Source of the DNA: Aureimonas fodinaquatilis
GTDB taxonomy: Bacteria; Pseudomonadota; Alphaproteobacteria; Rhizobiales; Rhizobiaceae
Assembly (NCBI RefSeq): GCF_008369445.1
Contig: NZ_VTWH01000001.1
Location: 806,001 to 870,000 of the forward strand
Direction: 5' to 3'
Length of the DNA: 64,000 bases
In this document: in pieces, positions 39,710 through 50,377 of the stretch
How positions within the stretch are numbered: position 1 is the first letter of the stretch
Layout of the letters: each line of letters begins with the position of its first letter
Position numbers and translations under genes: made by a program
Notes under the pieces: generated by a model
What the model saw: the letters and a program-made list of their open reading frames with translations, nothing else
What the model was told of the DNA's origin: nothing
Database searches by the model: none

Positions 39710-40990
39710 ATGTCCCCTACCATTACCGGTATCCGCACCTACGACATTCGTTTTCCGACATCGCAGGGTCTGGATGGCTCCGATGCGATGAATCCGGATC
39801 CGGATTATTCCGCGGCTTATGTGGTTCTGGAAACCGATGTTGCAGGGCTTGAAGGTTGTGGGCTTTCCTTCACCATTGGCCGGGGCAATGATCTGGTCAA
39901 ACTGGGCATTGAGGCCCTTGCCAGCCGGGTTGTTGGTGCAAAGCTGGCAGATATCTCGGCAGACATGGGCGCATTCTGGCGGCACGTGACTGGTGACAGC
40001 CAGTTGCGCTGGCTTGGGCCGGATAAGGGCGTCATGCATCTTGCCACGGGCGCAGTTGTCAATGCGATCTGGGATTTGTGGGCCAAGGCGGAAGGCAAGC
40101 CTGTCTGGCAACTGGTGGCGGATATGAGCGTGGAAGAGGTTCTGCGCCTGATCGATTTCCGCTATCTGACCAATGCGCTGACGCGCGATGAAGCGCGGGA
40201 AATTCTGCAGCGTGCAAAGGCGGGTGAGGCGGAACGCCGGGCCATACTGGCCGCAGATGGCTACCCGACATATACGACATCTGCGGGCTGGCTTGGATAT
40301 GGTGATGAAAAAATGCGTCGGCTTTGTCAGGAAGGCATGGCCGTAGGCTGGACGCATTTCAAGCTCAAAGTCGGGCGCGATCTGCAGGACGACATTCGTC
40401 GCTGTCGCATTGTTCGCGAGGAAATTGGCTTTGAGCGCACATTGATGATCGACGCCAATCAGGTTTGGGAAGTCGACCAGGCGATTGAATGGGTCAATGC
40501 GCTGGCCGAGTTCAAGCCATGGTTCATTGAAGAGCCAACTTCACCAGACGACATTCTGGGCCATGGCCAAATTCGTCAGGGAGTTGCGCCGATCAAGGTG
40601 GCTACCGGCGAAATGTGCCAGAACCGCATTCTGTTCAAACAGTTCCTGCAGGCGGATGCCATTGACGTTGTGCAGATTGATGCGGCGCGCGTCGGTGGGC
40701 TGAACGAAAACCTGGCGATCATGCTGATGGCTGCGAAATTCGGCAAGCCCGTATGCCCGCATGCCGGGGGTGTAGGACTGTGTGAATATGTTCAGCACCT
40801 TTCCATGATTGATTATCTGGTCATCTCCGGCACCATGGAAGGGCGTGTGGCCGAGTATGTCGACCATCTGCACGAGCATTTCGTCTATCCGTGTGATGTG
40901 CAGCAAGGCCGCTATATGCCACCGCAGGACGCTGGTTTTTCTATCGAAATGAAGCAAGCCTCGATTGAATCACATTTGTTCGTGGGCTAA
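39710..40990 (+). CDS. enolase-superfamily acid-sugar dehydratase, L-fuconate dehydratase type
   Basis: The 426-aa product dehydrates a sugar acid to a 2-keto-3-deoxy acid. It shows the catalytic Lys in [13 protein letters not shown], metal ligands in [18 protein letters not shown] and ATGEMCQNR, and [20 protein letters not shown], which I associate with L-fuconate dehydratases. ATG 39710 with a GGAAGG ribosome site is preferred to the TTG at 39692. It follows the PfkB kinase by 52 bp, suggesting one catabolic operon. Confidence 0.85.
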   Translation: MSPTITGIRTYDIRFPTSQGLDGSDAMNPDPDYSAAYVVLETDVAGLEGCGLSFTIGRGNDLVKLGIEALASRVVGAKLADISADMGAFWRHVTGDSQLRWLGPDKGVMHLATGAVVNAIWDLWAKAEGKPVWQLVADMSVEEVLRLIDFRYLTNALTRDEAREILQRAKAGEAERRAILAADGYPTYTTSAGWLGYGDEKMRRLCQEGMAVGWTHFKLKVGRDLQDDIRRCRIVREEIGFERTLMIDANQVWEVDQAIEWVNALAEFKPWFIEEPTSPDDILGHGQIRQGVAPIKVATGEMCQNRILFKQFLQADAIDVVQIDAARVGGLNENLAIMLMAAKFGKPVCPHAGGVGLCEYVQHLSMIDYLVISGTMEGRVAEYVDHLHEHFVYPCDVQQGRYMPPQDAGFSIEMKQASIESHLFVG

Positions 40991-41066
40991 CCGGGAGTAG
41001 CCGTATTCTGCACACCTGAAGATAGAAACGGCTGTGAGGGTTGATTCGTCCGGGTGGGAGGCATGC

Positions 41067-42506
41067 ATGGATACGCTGGTTGATCGGCAGAAAATCTTGA
41101 GCGAGCGGCTGGGTCAGGCCGCCACCATCACCGATCCGGTGGACATGGAGCGCTATTGCCGGGACTGGCATGGCGATGTGGCCACCGGTGCCGTGGCAGT
41201 GTTGCGGCCTGCAAGCGCGCAGGAGGTGAGCGAGGCGGTCAGGCTCTGTGCGGAGCTGCAACTGGCTATTGTTCCACAGGGCGGTAACACCGGTCTGGCG
41301 CTGGGCGGCATTCCGGATAATCCGAGCGGGCAGGTGGTGCTGTCGCTGGAGCGGATGAACAGCATACGGGCAATTATGCCGGACGATTTTTCTGCCGTTG
41401 TGGAAGCCGGTTGCGTTCTGGAAGCCATCAAGAACGAGGTTGAGGCAGCAGGCTGTTATTTTCCGCTGGCGCTGGGCGCGCAAGGCTCCTGCCAGATTGG
41501 CGGCAATGTTTCCACCAATGCAGGCGGCATCAATGTTTTGCGTTATGGCATGACGCGGGAACTGGTGCTGGGTCTGGAGGTGGTGCTGGCGGATGGCACC
41601 ATCTGGAGCGGGCTTTCCACCCTGCGCAAGGACAATCGCGGCGTGGACCTCAAGCAACTGTTCATCGGCGCGGAAGGCACGATGGGCATTATCACGGCGG
41701 TGGCCATCAAGCTGTTGCCCCAGCCCGAGCAGATTGAAACGGCCATGTTGGCGCTGCCCAGTGTTGAGGCGGCCATGGCGCTGTATCGCAGAGCGCGGCG
41801 TGACTGCTGCGACCTGATGAGCGCCTTTGAGCTGATGCGGCCAGAGGCGTTCAGCTTTGCCCGCATGGCCTATCCAGACCTGCCAATGCCCCTTTCTACT
41901 GAATATCCGGCCTATGTGCTGATGGAACTGACGGGCGGCGGACTGGTGGATGTCAAAGCGCTGATGGAAGGTTTTCTGACGCGTGAAATGGAATCGGGTG
42001 AAGTGCTGGACGGCGTTTTCGCCGCCTCACGGCAGCAGGCACTGAACCTGTGGAAGGTGCGCGAGGGGATGAATGAAGGGCAGGCCATGTATGGCCCGCA
42101 TCTGCGCACCGACCTTTCCGTGCCATTGTCGCAAGTTGCCGCCTATATTGAAGAAGCCAGCAATGCCGTGGCGCGTTTGATGCCGGATTGCCTGGTGGCT
42201 GCCTATGGTCATGTCGGCGATGGCAATATTCACTTCAACATATTGCCGCCGCGTGGCGCATCTCCGGATGAAGTGGCAGGGCGTATCAAGCAAGGCAAGA
42301 CATTGCTGTTTGACATACTGGACCGGTTCAACGGCAGCATCAGCGCTGAACATGGTGTCGGCCGTCTGAAGCGCGATGACTTTGAAAAGCGGCTGCCGGA
42401 AGCGCAGAAGCTGATGCTGCATGCATTGAAAAATGCGCTGGACCCACAGGGCCGATTGAACCCGAATTGCCAGATTTCCCGCAGCGAGCACGAAATTTCG
42501 CACTGA
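41067..42506 (+). CDS. FAD-linked 2-hydroxyacid oxidoreductase (GlcD/D-lactate dehydrogenase type)
   Basis: The 479-aa product has an N-terminal PCMH-type FAD domain (IVPQGGNTGLALGGIPDN, LALGAQGSCQIGGNVSTNAGG) and the C-terminal FAD-oxidase domain with AYGHVGDGNIHFNILPP and SAEHGVGRLK. Such enzymes oxidise 2-hydroxy acids such as D-lactate or 2-hydroxyglutarate and pass electrons on to a carrier. Its place after a fuconate-type dehydratase fits disposal of a hydroxy-acid product, but this is inference. ATG 41067 has GGGAGG upstream. Confidence 0.85.
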   Translation: MDTLVDRQKILSERLGQAATITDPVDMERYCRDWHGDVATGAVAVLRPASAQEVSEAVRLCAELQLAIVPQGGNTGLALGGIPDNPSGQVVLSLERMNSIRAIMPDDFSAVVEAGCVLEAIKNEVEAAGCYFPLALGAQGSCQIGGNVSTNAGGINVLRYGMTRELVLGLEVVLADGTIWSGLSTLRKDNRGVDLKQLFIGAEGTMGIITAVAIKLLPQPEQIETAMLALPSVEAAMALYRRARRDCCDLMSAFELMRPEAFSFARMAYPDLPMPLSTEYPAYVLMELTGGGLVDVKALMEGFLTREMESGEVLDGVFAASRQQALNLWKVREGMNEGQAMYGPHLRTDLSVPLSQVAAYIEEASNAVARLMPDCLVAAYGHVGDGNIHFNILPPRGASPDEVAGRIKQGKTLLFDILDRFNGSISAEHGVGRLKRDDFEKRLPEAQKLMLHALKNALDPQGRLNPNCQISRSEHEISH

Positions 42507-42530
42507 GAATATTTGAAAAGAGTGGGCAAC

Positions 42531-43253
42531 ATGACATCGCAAGTGCACCGGATCGTTGGTGAAAATCCTGTCGATATATTGAGGCGGCTTTCAGGACTGG
42601 ACCGGTTGATGCTGATCAACAGCACGGGCGGCATCACGCATGAGCGCATCGGCGCTTTGAGCCAGGTTTTTCTGGAAGGTGATGATATTGTTTGCCTTGG
42701 CCCGGATCATGATTGCCGGATCCACGCACCGTCCATCGCCCGCATGACGCTGGACCGGAGCCGCAATTTTGGTGACAAATCCTATCCGCGTGTGGATTTC
42801 GTTGGCCATGACGGTGAAACGCTGGTGAGTGCCGTCAGCTTTGTCGGGCTGGAGCCGTTTGATGCGGCGCTGGAAGGAATTGCGCTGGAAGAGACCGACA
42901 ATGGACCCGACAAACCGGTTGCGCCGCGTGGCGAAGATGTGGAAGCCGATGATCCCGGATTGGTGCAACTGCAGAAGTTGGTCGACGCGGCTGCACCTGT
43001 CACGGTTCGAATTGCGCATCCCGCATTTTCGCAGGGCTGGAGCGGTGTCATTGAGAAGCTGACACCGACCAAGGGCTTCATCAATATCATGCTGCCAAAT
43101 TTTCACTTTCATCTGAGGGTGAAGACCGTGGCTGGCTGGAAAGATGAGAGCACGCCGGGTGGCGCTGCACTTCGTGCGGTGGATGCCGCAGGCCAGCCCC
43201 TGCCGCTTCTGCTGATTGCTGAAAATGCAAAAGTGTTCAGCCTCAGCGCCTGA
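42531..43253 (+). CDS. conserved hypothetical protein, 240 aa
   Basis: I do not recognise this family with confidence. The protein starts MTSQVHRIVGENPVDILRRL, has no signal or membrane segment, and may have two similar halves with alternating strands (CRIHAPSIARMTLDRSRN ... YPRVDFVGHDGETLVSAVSF, then a second part with PNFHFHLRVKTVAGWKDEST). The pattern faintly recalls heme-carrier proteins of the HemS/ChuX fold, without their diagnostic residues. It follows the FAD oxidase by 24 bp on the same strand and precedes a Zur-boxed GTPase. Confidence 0.7.
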   Translation: MTSQVHRIVGENPVDILRRLSGLDRLMLINSTGGITHERIGALSQVFLEGDDIVCLGPDHDCRIHAPSIARMTLDRSRNFGDKSYPRVDFVGHDGETLVSAVSFVGLEPFDAALEGIALEETDNGPDKPVAPRGEDVEADDPGLVQLQKLVDAAAPVTVRIAHPAFSQGWSGVIEKLTPTKGFINIMLPNFHFHLRVKTVAGWKDESTPGGAALRAVDAAGQPLPLLLIAENAKVFSLSA

Positions 43254-43311
43254 TTTTGCCGACAGTTTGAATTTCGCTTGACCAGCAGTATCGATCGTTC
43301 TTATAAGTCTG

Positions 43312-43327
43312 TAATGTTATAACATTA
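43312..43327. promoter_or_regulatory. Zur-box-like palindrome
   Basis: TAATGTTATAACATTA, a perfect 16-bp palindrome ending 11 bp before the COG0523 GTPase start. It matches the ATGTTATAACAT core of zinc-uptake-regulator sites, and COG0523 genes are typical Zur targets. Zinc starvation would be expected to relieve repression. Confidence 0.82.
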
Positions 43328-43338
43328 ATGAGGCTGAA

Positions 43339-44565
43339 ATGGATATTGCTGCCGGCGAAAAGCGCCTGCCCGTAACCGTGCTCTCGGGTTTTCTTGGCTC
43401 GGGCAAAACCACACTTCTCAACCACATCCTCAACAATCGGCAGGGTCTGCGTGTCGCTGTTATCGTCAATGATATGAGTGAGGTGAACATTGACGCCGAA
43501 CTTGTTCGCAATGGCGGCGCGGATCTTTCGCGCACTGACGAAAAGCTGGTCGAAATGACCAATGGCTGCATCTGCTGCACGTTGCGGGATGATTTGCTGG
43601 TGGAAGTCCGGCGATTGGCTGAGGCCGGGCGCTTTGATTATCTGCTGATCGAAAGCACCGGAATTGCCGAGCCGCTGCCCGTTGCCAGCACGTTTTCATT
43701 TCGTGATGAAGATGGGCAGAGCCTTTCGGATCTTGCACGGCTGGACACAATGGTCACCGTTGTCGATGCAGTGAACCTGCTGCGGGACTATTCATCCAAC
43801 GATTTGCTGAGCGACCGGGGGGAAACCGCGGGCGAGGGCGACAATCGCACTTTGATTGACCTGCATGTCGAGCAGATCGAATTTGCCGATGTGATTGTGC
43901 TCAACAAAATATCAGCAGTTTCAGCGGAGCGACTGTCGGATTTGCGCAAGGTTCTCAAGTCATTGAACGGTGACGCGAAAATTATCGAGGTCGATTTTGG
44001 CAAAGTGGATCCCGCTTCCATACTGGATACCGGGCTTTTCAGCGAGGAGCGCGCCGAGCAACATCCGCTCTGGGCCAAGGAGCTTTACGGGCACTCCGAG
44101 CATATACCGGAAACGGAAGAATATGGGATTGGCAGCTTCGTTTTTCGGGCGCGCAGGCCATTTCACCCGGAAAAATTCAACCGCTTCATTGAAAAGACAT
44201 GGCCTGGCCTGATCCGGGCGAAGGGGCATTTCTGGCTGGTAACACGGCCGGACTGGGTGGGAGATCTTTCACTTGCAGGTGCCTTGGCCCGCGTTTCGCC
44301 GATGGGCAGATGGTGGGGCAGCATTCCACGGAACATGTGGCCCGACAATCCGGAATGGCGCGCTGTCATGGCGCGCAACTGGGATGATGTGTGGGGCGAT
44401 CGCCGTCAGGAACTTGTGTTCATCGGCATCAATCTGGATGAGGTGGCCATTCGACTTGCTCTGGACGCCTGTCTTGTCGATGTGCCTGCAGCACGGTTTG
44501 ATCCGGCTGATTTCAGCAATCTGCCGGATCCATTTCCGCTGTGGCAGGCCGCTTCCACAGCCTGA
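43339..44565 (+). CDS. COG0523 (CobW-family) GTP-dependent zinc metallochaperone
   Basis: The 408-aa product has the P-loop [18 protein letters not shown], the metal-binding motif [11 protein letters not shown] (CxCC), the GTPase motifs [11 protein letters not shown] and VLNKIS, and a C-terminal CobW_C domain ([21 protein letters not shown]). The region [20 protein letters not shown] is characteristic of the ZigA branch, which delivers Zn to client enzymes during zinc shortage. The Zur-like box just upstream agrees. It is convergent with rpe, only 9 bp apart. Confidence 0.9.
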   Translation: MDIAAGEKRLPVTVLSGFLGSGKTTLLNHILNNRQGLRVAVIVNDMSEVNIDAELVRNGGADLSRTDEKLVEMTNGCICCTLRDDLLVEVRRLAEAGRFDYLLIESTGIAEPLPVASTFSFRDEDGQSLSDLARLDTMVTVVDAVNLLRDYSSNDLLSDRGETAGEGDNRTLIDLHVEQIEFADVIVLNKISAVSAERLSDLRKVLKSLNGDAKIIEVDFGKVDPASILDTGLFSEERAEQHPLWAKELYGHSEHIPETEEYGIGSFVFRARRPFHPEKFNRFIEKTWPGLIRAKGHFWLVTRPDWVGDLSLAGALARVSPMGRWWGSIPRNMWPDNPEWRAVMARNWDDVWGDRRQELVFIGINLDEVAIRLALDACLVDVPAARFDPADFSNLPDPFPLWQAASTA

Positions 44566-44574
44566 TCTGCGCAA

Positions 44575-45249
44575 TCACACCGTTTGCAGCAGATCCACGG
44601 AATTGCGGATGGCAGCAATGTTGCGCGCGTAGTGGTCGGGGGTTCCGCCTTGAAAAACGGCGGAACCTGCCACCAGAACATCGGCGCCGGCGGCCACGAC
44701 CAAAGGCGCTGTTTGCGGGGTTACCCCGCCGTCAATTTCTATGTGGATCGGCCGGTTGCCTATCATCTGTTTAACCCGGCGGGTTTTTTCCACCACCGCC
44801 GGAATAAACGCCTGCCCGCCAAAGCCCGGATTGACCGTCATCAGCAACACAAGGTCCACCCGATCAAGCACGTATTCAATCACGCTTTCATGCGTTGAAG
44901 GGTTCAGTGCCACGCCGGCCTTGACGCCCAGCGCACGAATGGCCTGAAGTGAGCGGTCCAGATGTTTTGTCGCTTCTGCATGTACGGTGATGTAGTCGCA
45001 ACCCGCCTTGGCAAACGCTTCCAGATAGGGGTCGCATGGCTCGATCATCAAATGGCAGTCAAACACCTTTGGCGTTGCACCGCGCACTGCCTTGACCACC
45101 GGCGGGCCAAAGGTGATGTTGGGAACAAAATGGCCGTCCATCACGTCCAGATGGATCCAGTCTGCACCGGCCTTGTCCACCGCCGCAATTTCCTCTCCCA
45201 GCCGCGAAAAATCTGCTGAAAGTATGGATGGGGCAATGATAAGCGTCAT
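44575..45249 (-). CDS. rpe: ribulose-phosphate 3-epimerase
   Basis: Interconverts ribulose 5-phosphate and xylulose 5-phosphate, a regeneration step of the Calvin cycle (cbbE in this context). The 224-aa TIM-barrel product has [16 protein letters not shown], the metal ligands in [19 protein letters not shown] and [19 protein letters not shown], and [18 protein letters not shown]. Its ATG overlaps the cbbX stop (ATGA), so it is the last gene of the cbb operon. Confidence 0.96.
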   Translation of the reverse strand: MTLIIAPSILSADFSRLGEEIAAVDKAGADWIHLDVMDGHFVPNITFGPPVVKAVRGATPKVFDCHLMIEPCDPYLEAFAKAGCDYITVHAEATKHLDRSLQAIRALGVKAGVALNPSTHESVIEYVLDRVDLVLLMTVNPGFGGQAFIPAVVEKTRRVKQMIGNRPIHIEIDGGVTPQTAPLVVAAGADVLVAGSAVFQGGTPDHYARNIAAIRNSVDLLQTV

Positions 45250-46169
45250 GGTGCAACCTTTCCTGATGCCGGGTCCAGCTTAACTGTCTGCATGACTCGG
45301 CTGACCGAAATATCCTCCGCTTCGATCTGCGATAGATCATCGGCTGTCAACGGGCCATTGCGAGATTCAAACAGACGGTTGGCCTGGCGCAGCCTTGCGC
45401 GGTCCAGCGCATTGCGTATGGAACGGGCATTGGCAAAATGCGGTTGCTGCCGCCGCATTTCAATATATTGCGCCATTGTTGCCTCGGCTTCCGGGCTGAA
45501 ATGATAGCCCTGCCTGGCCAGCATACCCTCCGCAATAATCAGCAGCTCATCCTCGCTGTAGTCCGGGAAAGAGATGTGGTGGGCAATGCGGGAGCGGAAG
45601 CCGGGATTGCTTTCGAAAAAACGGTCCATGCGGTCGGCATAGCCTGCCAGAATAACCACAAGATCATCGCGCTGGTTTTCCATGACCTGCAACAGGATTT
45701 CGATGGCCTCCTGCCCGTAGTCCCGTTCATTTTCCGGGCGGTACAGGTAATAGGCCTCGTCAATGAACAACACGCCGCCCATGGCCTTTTTCAGGATTTC
45801 GCGCGTTTTGGGCGCGGTGTGGCCGATATACTGCCCCACAAGGTCATCCCGCGTGACAGAAACGAGATGGCCTTTGCGCACATAACCCAGCCTGTGCAGA
45901 ATATTGGCCATGCGCAGCGCAACCGTGGTTTTGCCTGTTCCCGGATTGCCGGTAAAGCTCATGTGCAGAGTGGGTGTTTCAAAGGCCAGCCCAAGCTGGC
46001 GGCGTGCTTTTTCCACCAGCAGCAAGGCAGCGGTTTCGCGGATACGTTTCTTCACCGGAGCCAGGCCAACAAGTTCGCGGTCCAGCTCTTCCAGAACCTC
46101 TGCCACGCCAGATTCGGCGTAGCTGGTTTGCAGGTCTATCGTTTCTGCCGCTGCAATGTCTTGTTCCAT
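45246..46169 (-). CDS. cbbX: CbbX, red-type RuBisCO activase (AAA+)
   Basis: Uses ATP to remove inhibitory sugar phosphates from red-type RuBisCO. The 307-aa product has Walker [16 protein letters not shown], the pore-loop segment [17 protein letters not shown], Walker [21 protein letters not shown] and sensor/arginine residues in the C-terminal lid. It is separated from cbbS by two hairpins and overlaps rpe by 4 bp. Confidence 0.96.
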   Translation of the reverse strand: MEQDIAAAETIDLQTSYAESGVAEVLEELDRELVGLAPVKKRIRETAALLLVEKARRQLGLAFETPTLHMSFTGNPGTGKTTVALRMANILHRLGYVRKGHLVSVTRDDLVGQYIGHTAPKTREILKKAMGGVLFIDEAYYLYRPENERDYGQEAIEILLQVMENQRDDLVVILAGYADRMDRFFESNPGFRSRIAHHISFPDYSEDELLIIAEGMLARQGYHFSPEAEATMAQYIEMRRQQPHFANARSIRNALDRARLRQANRLFESRNGPLTADDLSQIEAEDISVSRVMQTVKLDPASGKVAP

Positions 46170-46201
46170 GGTCTGCCTCGGTTCTCATGCGAAAAACTGG
46201 A

Positions 46202-46242
46202 AGCTTCGGTCAGCCCTTGGGGAGTTCGGGCTGACCGAAGCT
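46202..46242 (-). promoter_or_regulatory. perfect 15-bp intercistronic hairpin between cbbS and cbbX
   Basis: AGCTTCGGTCAGCCC (46202-46216) and GGGCTGACCGAAGCT (46228-46242) form a perfect stem with an 11-nt loop. On the minus strand it is followed by CCAGTTTTTCGC, so it may partly terminate transcription or protect the 3' end of the cbbLS message. Either would lower cbbX relative to RuBisCO. Confidence 0.75.
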
Positions 46243-46294
46243 GTGGCGGGTGCGCGGGGCAGGAGGTTTTGCCCTTACAGCGCGTCTGGCTGAG

Positions 46295-46322
46295 ATCTGA
46301 CAGGAAAAGGGGACTGTCAGAT
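46295..46322 (-). promoter_or_regulatory. hairpin overlapping the cbbS stop codon
   Basis: ATCTGACAG (46295-46303) pairs with CTGTCAGAT (46314-46322) across a 10-nt loop that includes GAAAAGGGGA. The stem contains the cbbS stop codon. With the stronger hairpin at 46202 it makes the cbbS-cbbX gap highly structured. Confidence 0.55.
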
Positions 46323-46736
46323 GTACCGCCCGCCTTCCGGCCGGTCGCCGGAATAGGATTCCGTGGTGTAACGGATATTGCGGCCTTCACATTCCTGCCG
46401 CTTCAGCCGGAATCCCGGCTCATCGGCAGGGCGGTTGACGATGAAGGACAGTTTCACTGACTCCCATCCATGGGTGGAATCAAACGCCGATACTCGTATG
46501 TAAATATGGCCATAGGTTTTGCGGCAGGCTGTCAGTTCCATCATGACGCCTGCAGCATCGGCAATGTCGAACATCGGGTGGCCCCACATTTCCCAATAGA
46601 CATTGCGGGGGTGCGGGTCGTCGGTGAACTCGATGTTCACCGCCCAACCATTGTCGAGGCAGAACTGCACCTGCCGCGTAATCTGCTCGTCGGTCAGATC
46701 TGGCAAAAAGGCGAATGCCCCTTGAGTAACACGCAT
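46317..46736 (-). CDS. cbbS: RuBisCO small subunit, form I red-type
   Basis: The 139-aa product begins MRVTQGAFAFLPDLTDEQIT and has DNGWAVNIEFTDDPHPRNVYWEMWGHPMFD, the red-type signature. It has the C-terminal extension (from about residue 105) found in red-type small subunits. Together with eight large subunits it forms the L8S8 enzyme. It lies 27 bp after cbbL. Confidence 0.96.
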   Translation of the reverse strand: MRVTQGAFAFLPDLTDEQITRQVQFCLDNGWAVNIEFTDDPHPRNVYWEMWGHPMFDIADAAGVMMELTACRKTYGHIYIRVSAFDSTHGWESVKLSFIVNRPADEPGFRLKRQECEGRNIRYTTESYSGDRPEGGRYI

Positions 46737-46763
46737 TGAATCATCTCCTTGAATTTGACTGTG

Positions 46764-48227
<1,464 letters not shown>

Positions 48228-49352
48228 TTACCTCCATCCGGTTGAGTGGGCTGTCTGCCGCGGTTGCGGCCTGCTTGCGGGCGGGGCGTTGAAGTTTCCG
48301 CCTGTCAATTCACCAGAGGCATAGCGGCGGGCCATTGCAGCCATGGGCAACACCTTGATGCGTGCGCCATTTCCCGCTGTGCCAAACTGTTCAAATCTTT
48401 CACGGCAAAGATTCTGCAACTCTTCCATTGCCGGTTTCAGAAATTTGCGCGGGTCAAATTCATCTGGCTGCAGGCTGGCAATGCGGCGGAACTGCGCGGT
48501 CATTGCCAGCCTGCAATCTGTATCAATATTGATCTTGCGCACGCCGTGGCGGATGCCGCGCTCTATTTCCTCTACCGGCACGCCCCAGGTAGGGCGCATC
48601 TGCCCGCCATAGCGGTTGAACATGTCCTGCAAGGCTTCCGGAACGGAAGAGGAGCCGTGCATGACCAGATGAACCGACGGCAACCGACGATGAATTTCCT
48701 CGATGATGTGCATGGCCAGAATGCCGCCATCCGGCCTGCGGCTGAATTTGTAAGCGCCGTGCGAAGTGCCCATGGCAATCGCAAGGGCATCAACTGCGGT
48801 TCTGGCGACAAAATCCTGGGCCTGGTCCGGGTCTGTCAGCAATTGCTCCTGCGCCAGAGTGCCGGTGAATCCGTGGCCATCCTCAGCCTCGCCCGATCCG
48901 GTTTCCAGCGAGCCGAGTACGCCCAGCTCTCCTTCGATTGACGCACCCACGGCGTGCGCTGCCTCTGCCACTCTTGCGGTGATGGCAACATTATAGTCAT
49001 AGCTGGCAGGGGTCGCGGCGTCGGCCTCCAACGAGCCATCCATCATCACGGAAGTGAAGCCGTGTTGAATGGCCGTCAGGCACGTGGCTTCATCATTGCC
49101 GTGGTCCTGATGCAGGCAAAGCGGCACATCAGGATGCATTTCCACCAACGCATCCACCATGCGCGCCAGCATGATATCTCCGGCATAGCTGCGCGCCCCG
49201 CGTGAAACCTGCAAAATCACCGGCGCATCGACTTTCGCTGCTGCCGACATGATCGCCAGGCCCTGTTCCATATTGTTGATGTTGAAAGCCGGAACGCCGT
49301 AGCCATATTCGGCGGCGTCATCCAGCAATTGCCTCAGGGTAATTCTGGCCAT
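48228..49352 (-). CDS. cbbA: class II fructose-bisphosphate aldolase, Calvin-cycle subtype
   Basis: Forms fructose 1,6-bisphosphate or sedoheptulose 1,7-bisphosphate from triose phosphates. The 374-aa product starts [27 protein letters not shown]. It has the Zn ligands in LCLHQDHGN and the [11 protein letters not shown] region, the [18 protein letters not shown] motif and [20 protein letters not shown] 49352 is chosen over a start 14 codons upstream because it matches the family N-terminus. Confidence 0.95.
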   Translation of the reverse strand: MARITLRQLLDDAAEYGYGVPAFNINNMEQGLAIMSAAAKVDAPVILQVSRGARSYAGDIMLARMVDALVEMHPDVPLCLHQDHGNDEATCLTAIQHGFTSVMMDGSLEADAATPASYDYNVAITARVAEAAHAVGASIEGELGVLGSLETGSGEAEDGHGFTGTLAQEQLLTDPDQAQDFVARTAVDALAIAMGTSHGAYKFSRRPDGGILAMHIIEEIHRRLPSVHLVMHGSSSVPEALQDMFNRYGGQMRPTWGVPVEEIERGIRHGVRKINIDTDCRLAMTAQFRRIASLQPDEFDPRKFLKPAMEELQNLCRERFEQFGTAGNGARIKVLPMAAMARRYASGELTGGNFNAPPASRPQPRQTAHSTGWR

Positions 49353-49437
49353 TGTGCCGGGTCCTTCCAGAGTAATTCTTGATGAAACGGTCACGTTTCA
49401 GCGGCAAGACATGCGAGAAATCATGGAGTGACCAAGT

Positions 49438-50313
49438 TCAGGTCAGCCGCCTGCGGCGCTCTATCAGTTGCAGGATCAGCGGTGTCAGAATGAGCTGCAT
49501 GGCAAGATCCAGCTTGTTGCCGGGCACCACAATGGAGTTGGGCCGCGACATGAAACTGTCGTGGATCATTGAAAGCAGGTACGGAAAATCGATGCCGCGC
49601 GGATTGGCGAAGCGAATGACCAGCATGGATTCATCAGGGGTGGGTATCCACCTTGCAATGAACGGGTTGGACGTATCGACAATTGGCACACGCTGGAAAT
49701 TAATGTCGGTCAGCGTGAATTGCGGGCAGATATAGCGAACGTAATCCGGCATCCGGCGCAGGATCACATCCATCACCGCCTCGGTGGAGTAGCCGCGCGA
49801 AGCCTTGTCGCGATGAATCTTCTGAATCCACTCCAGGTTGATGACTGGAACGACGCCGATTTTCAGGTCAGCATGCCGCGCAAGGTCCACTGCGTCGGTT
49901 CGCACACATCCGTGCAAGCCTTCATAAAACAGCAGATCACTGTCGCCGGAAAACTCTTCCCACTCGCTGAAATTTCCGGGTTGTCCACCGTAAAGCTGCG
50001 CTTCGGCCTCGTCATGCACATAATGGCGTGTACGGCCGGTTCCTTTGCGGGCATATTCGGCAAAGATTTCCTCCAGCGTTTCCAGAATGTTGGCATCGGG
50101 ACTGAAATGGGAGAAATTCTGGTTGCCGCTGGCAGCCTCATCCACCATTCGTTGCTTCATGTCTTCGCGATTGAACCGATGAAACGCATCGCCTTCAATA
50201 AAGCTGGCCTTGACGGATTCCCGGCGAAAAATCAGATCGAAAATCCGTTTGACCGAAGTCGTGCCTGCGCCCGATGAGCCGGTAATGGCAATAATGGGAT
50301 GTTTCGCACTCAT
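49438..50313 (-). CDS. cbbP: phosphoribulokinase, bacterial short form
   Basis: Makes ribulose 1,5-bisphosphate from ribulose 5-phosphate and ATP, the committed Calvin-cycle step with RuBisCO. The 291-aa product has the P-loop IIAITGSSGAGTTSVKRIF, SFIEGDAFHRFNREDM (catalytic Asp), FYEGLHGCV and VVPVINLEWIQKIHRD. Bacterial PRKs of this length are typically activated by NADH. ATG 50313 gives the usual N-terminus. Confidence 0.96.
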   Translation of the reverse strand: MSAKHPIIAITGSSGAGTTSVKRIFDLIFRRESVKASFIEGDAFHRFNREDMKQRMVDEAASGNQNFSHFSPDANILETLEEIFAEYARKGTGRTRHYVHDEAEAQLYGGQPGNFSEWEEFSGDSDLLFYEGLHGCVRTDAVDLARHADLKIGVVPVINLEWIQKIHRDKASRGYSTEAVMDVILRRMPDYVRYICPQFTLTDINFQRVPIVDTSNPFIARWIPTPDESMLVIRFANPRGIDFPYLLSMIHDSFMSRPNSIVVPGNKLDLAMQLILTPLILQLIERRRRLT

Positions 50314-50377
50314 TACAGGCTCCTGAACTGGCAATGCTTCCCGATTTCCGGGCATGGGCATTATGAGGCTTGGCTGG

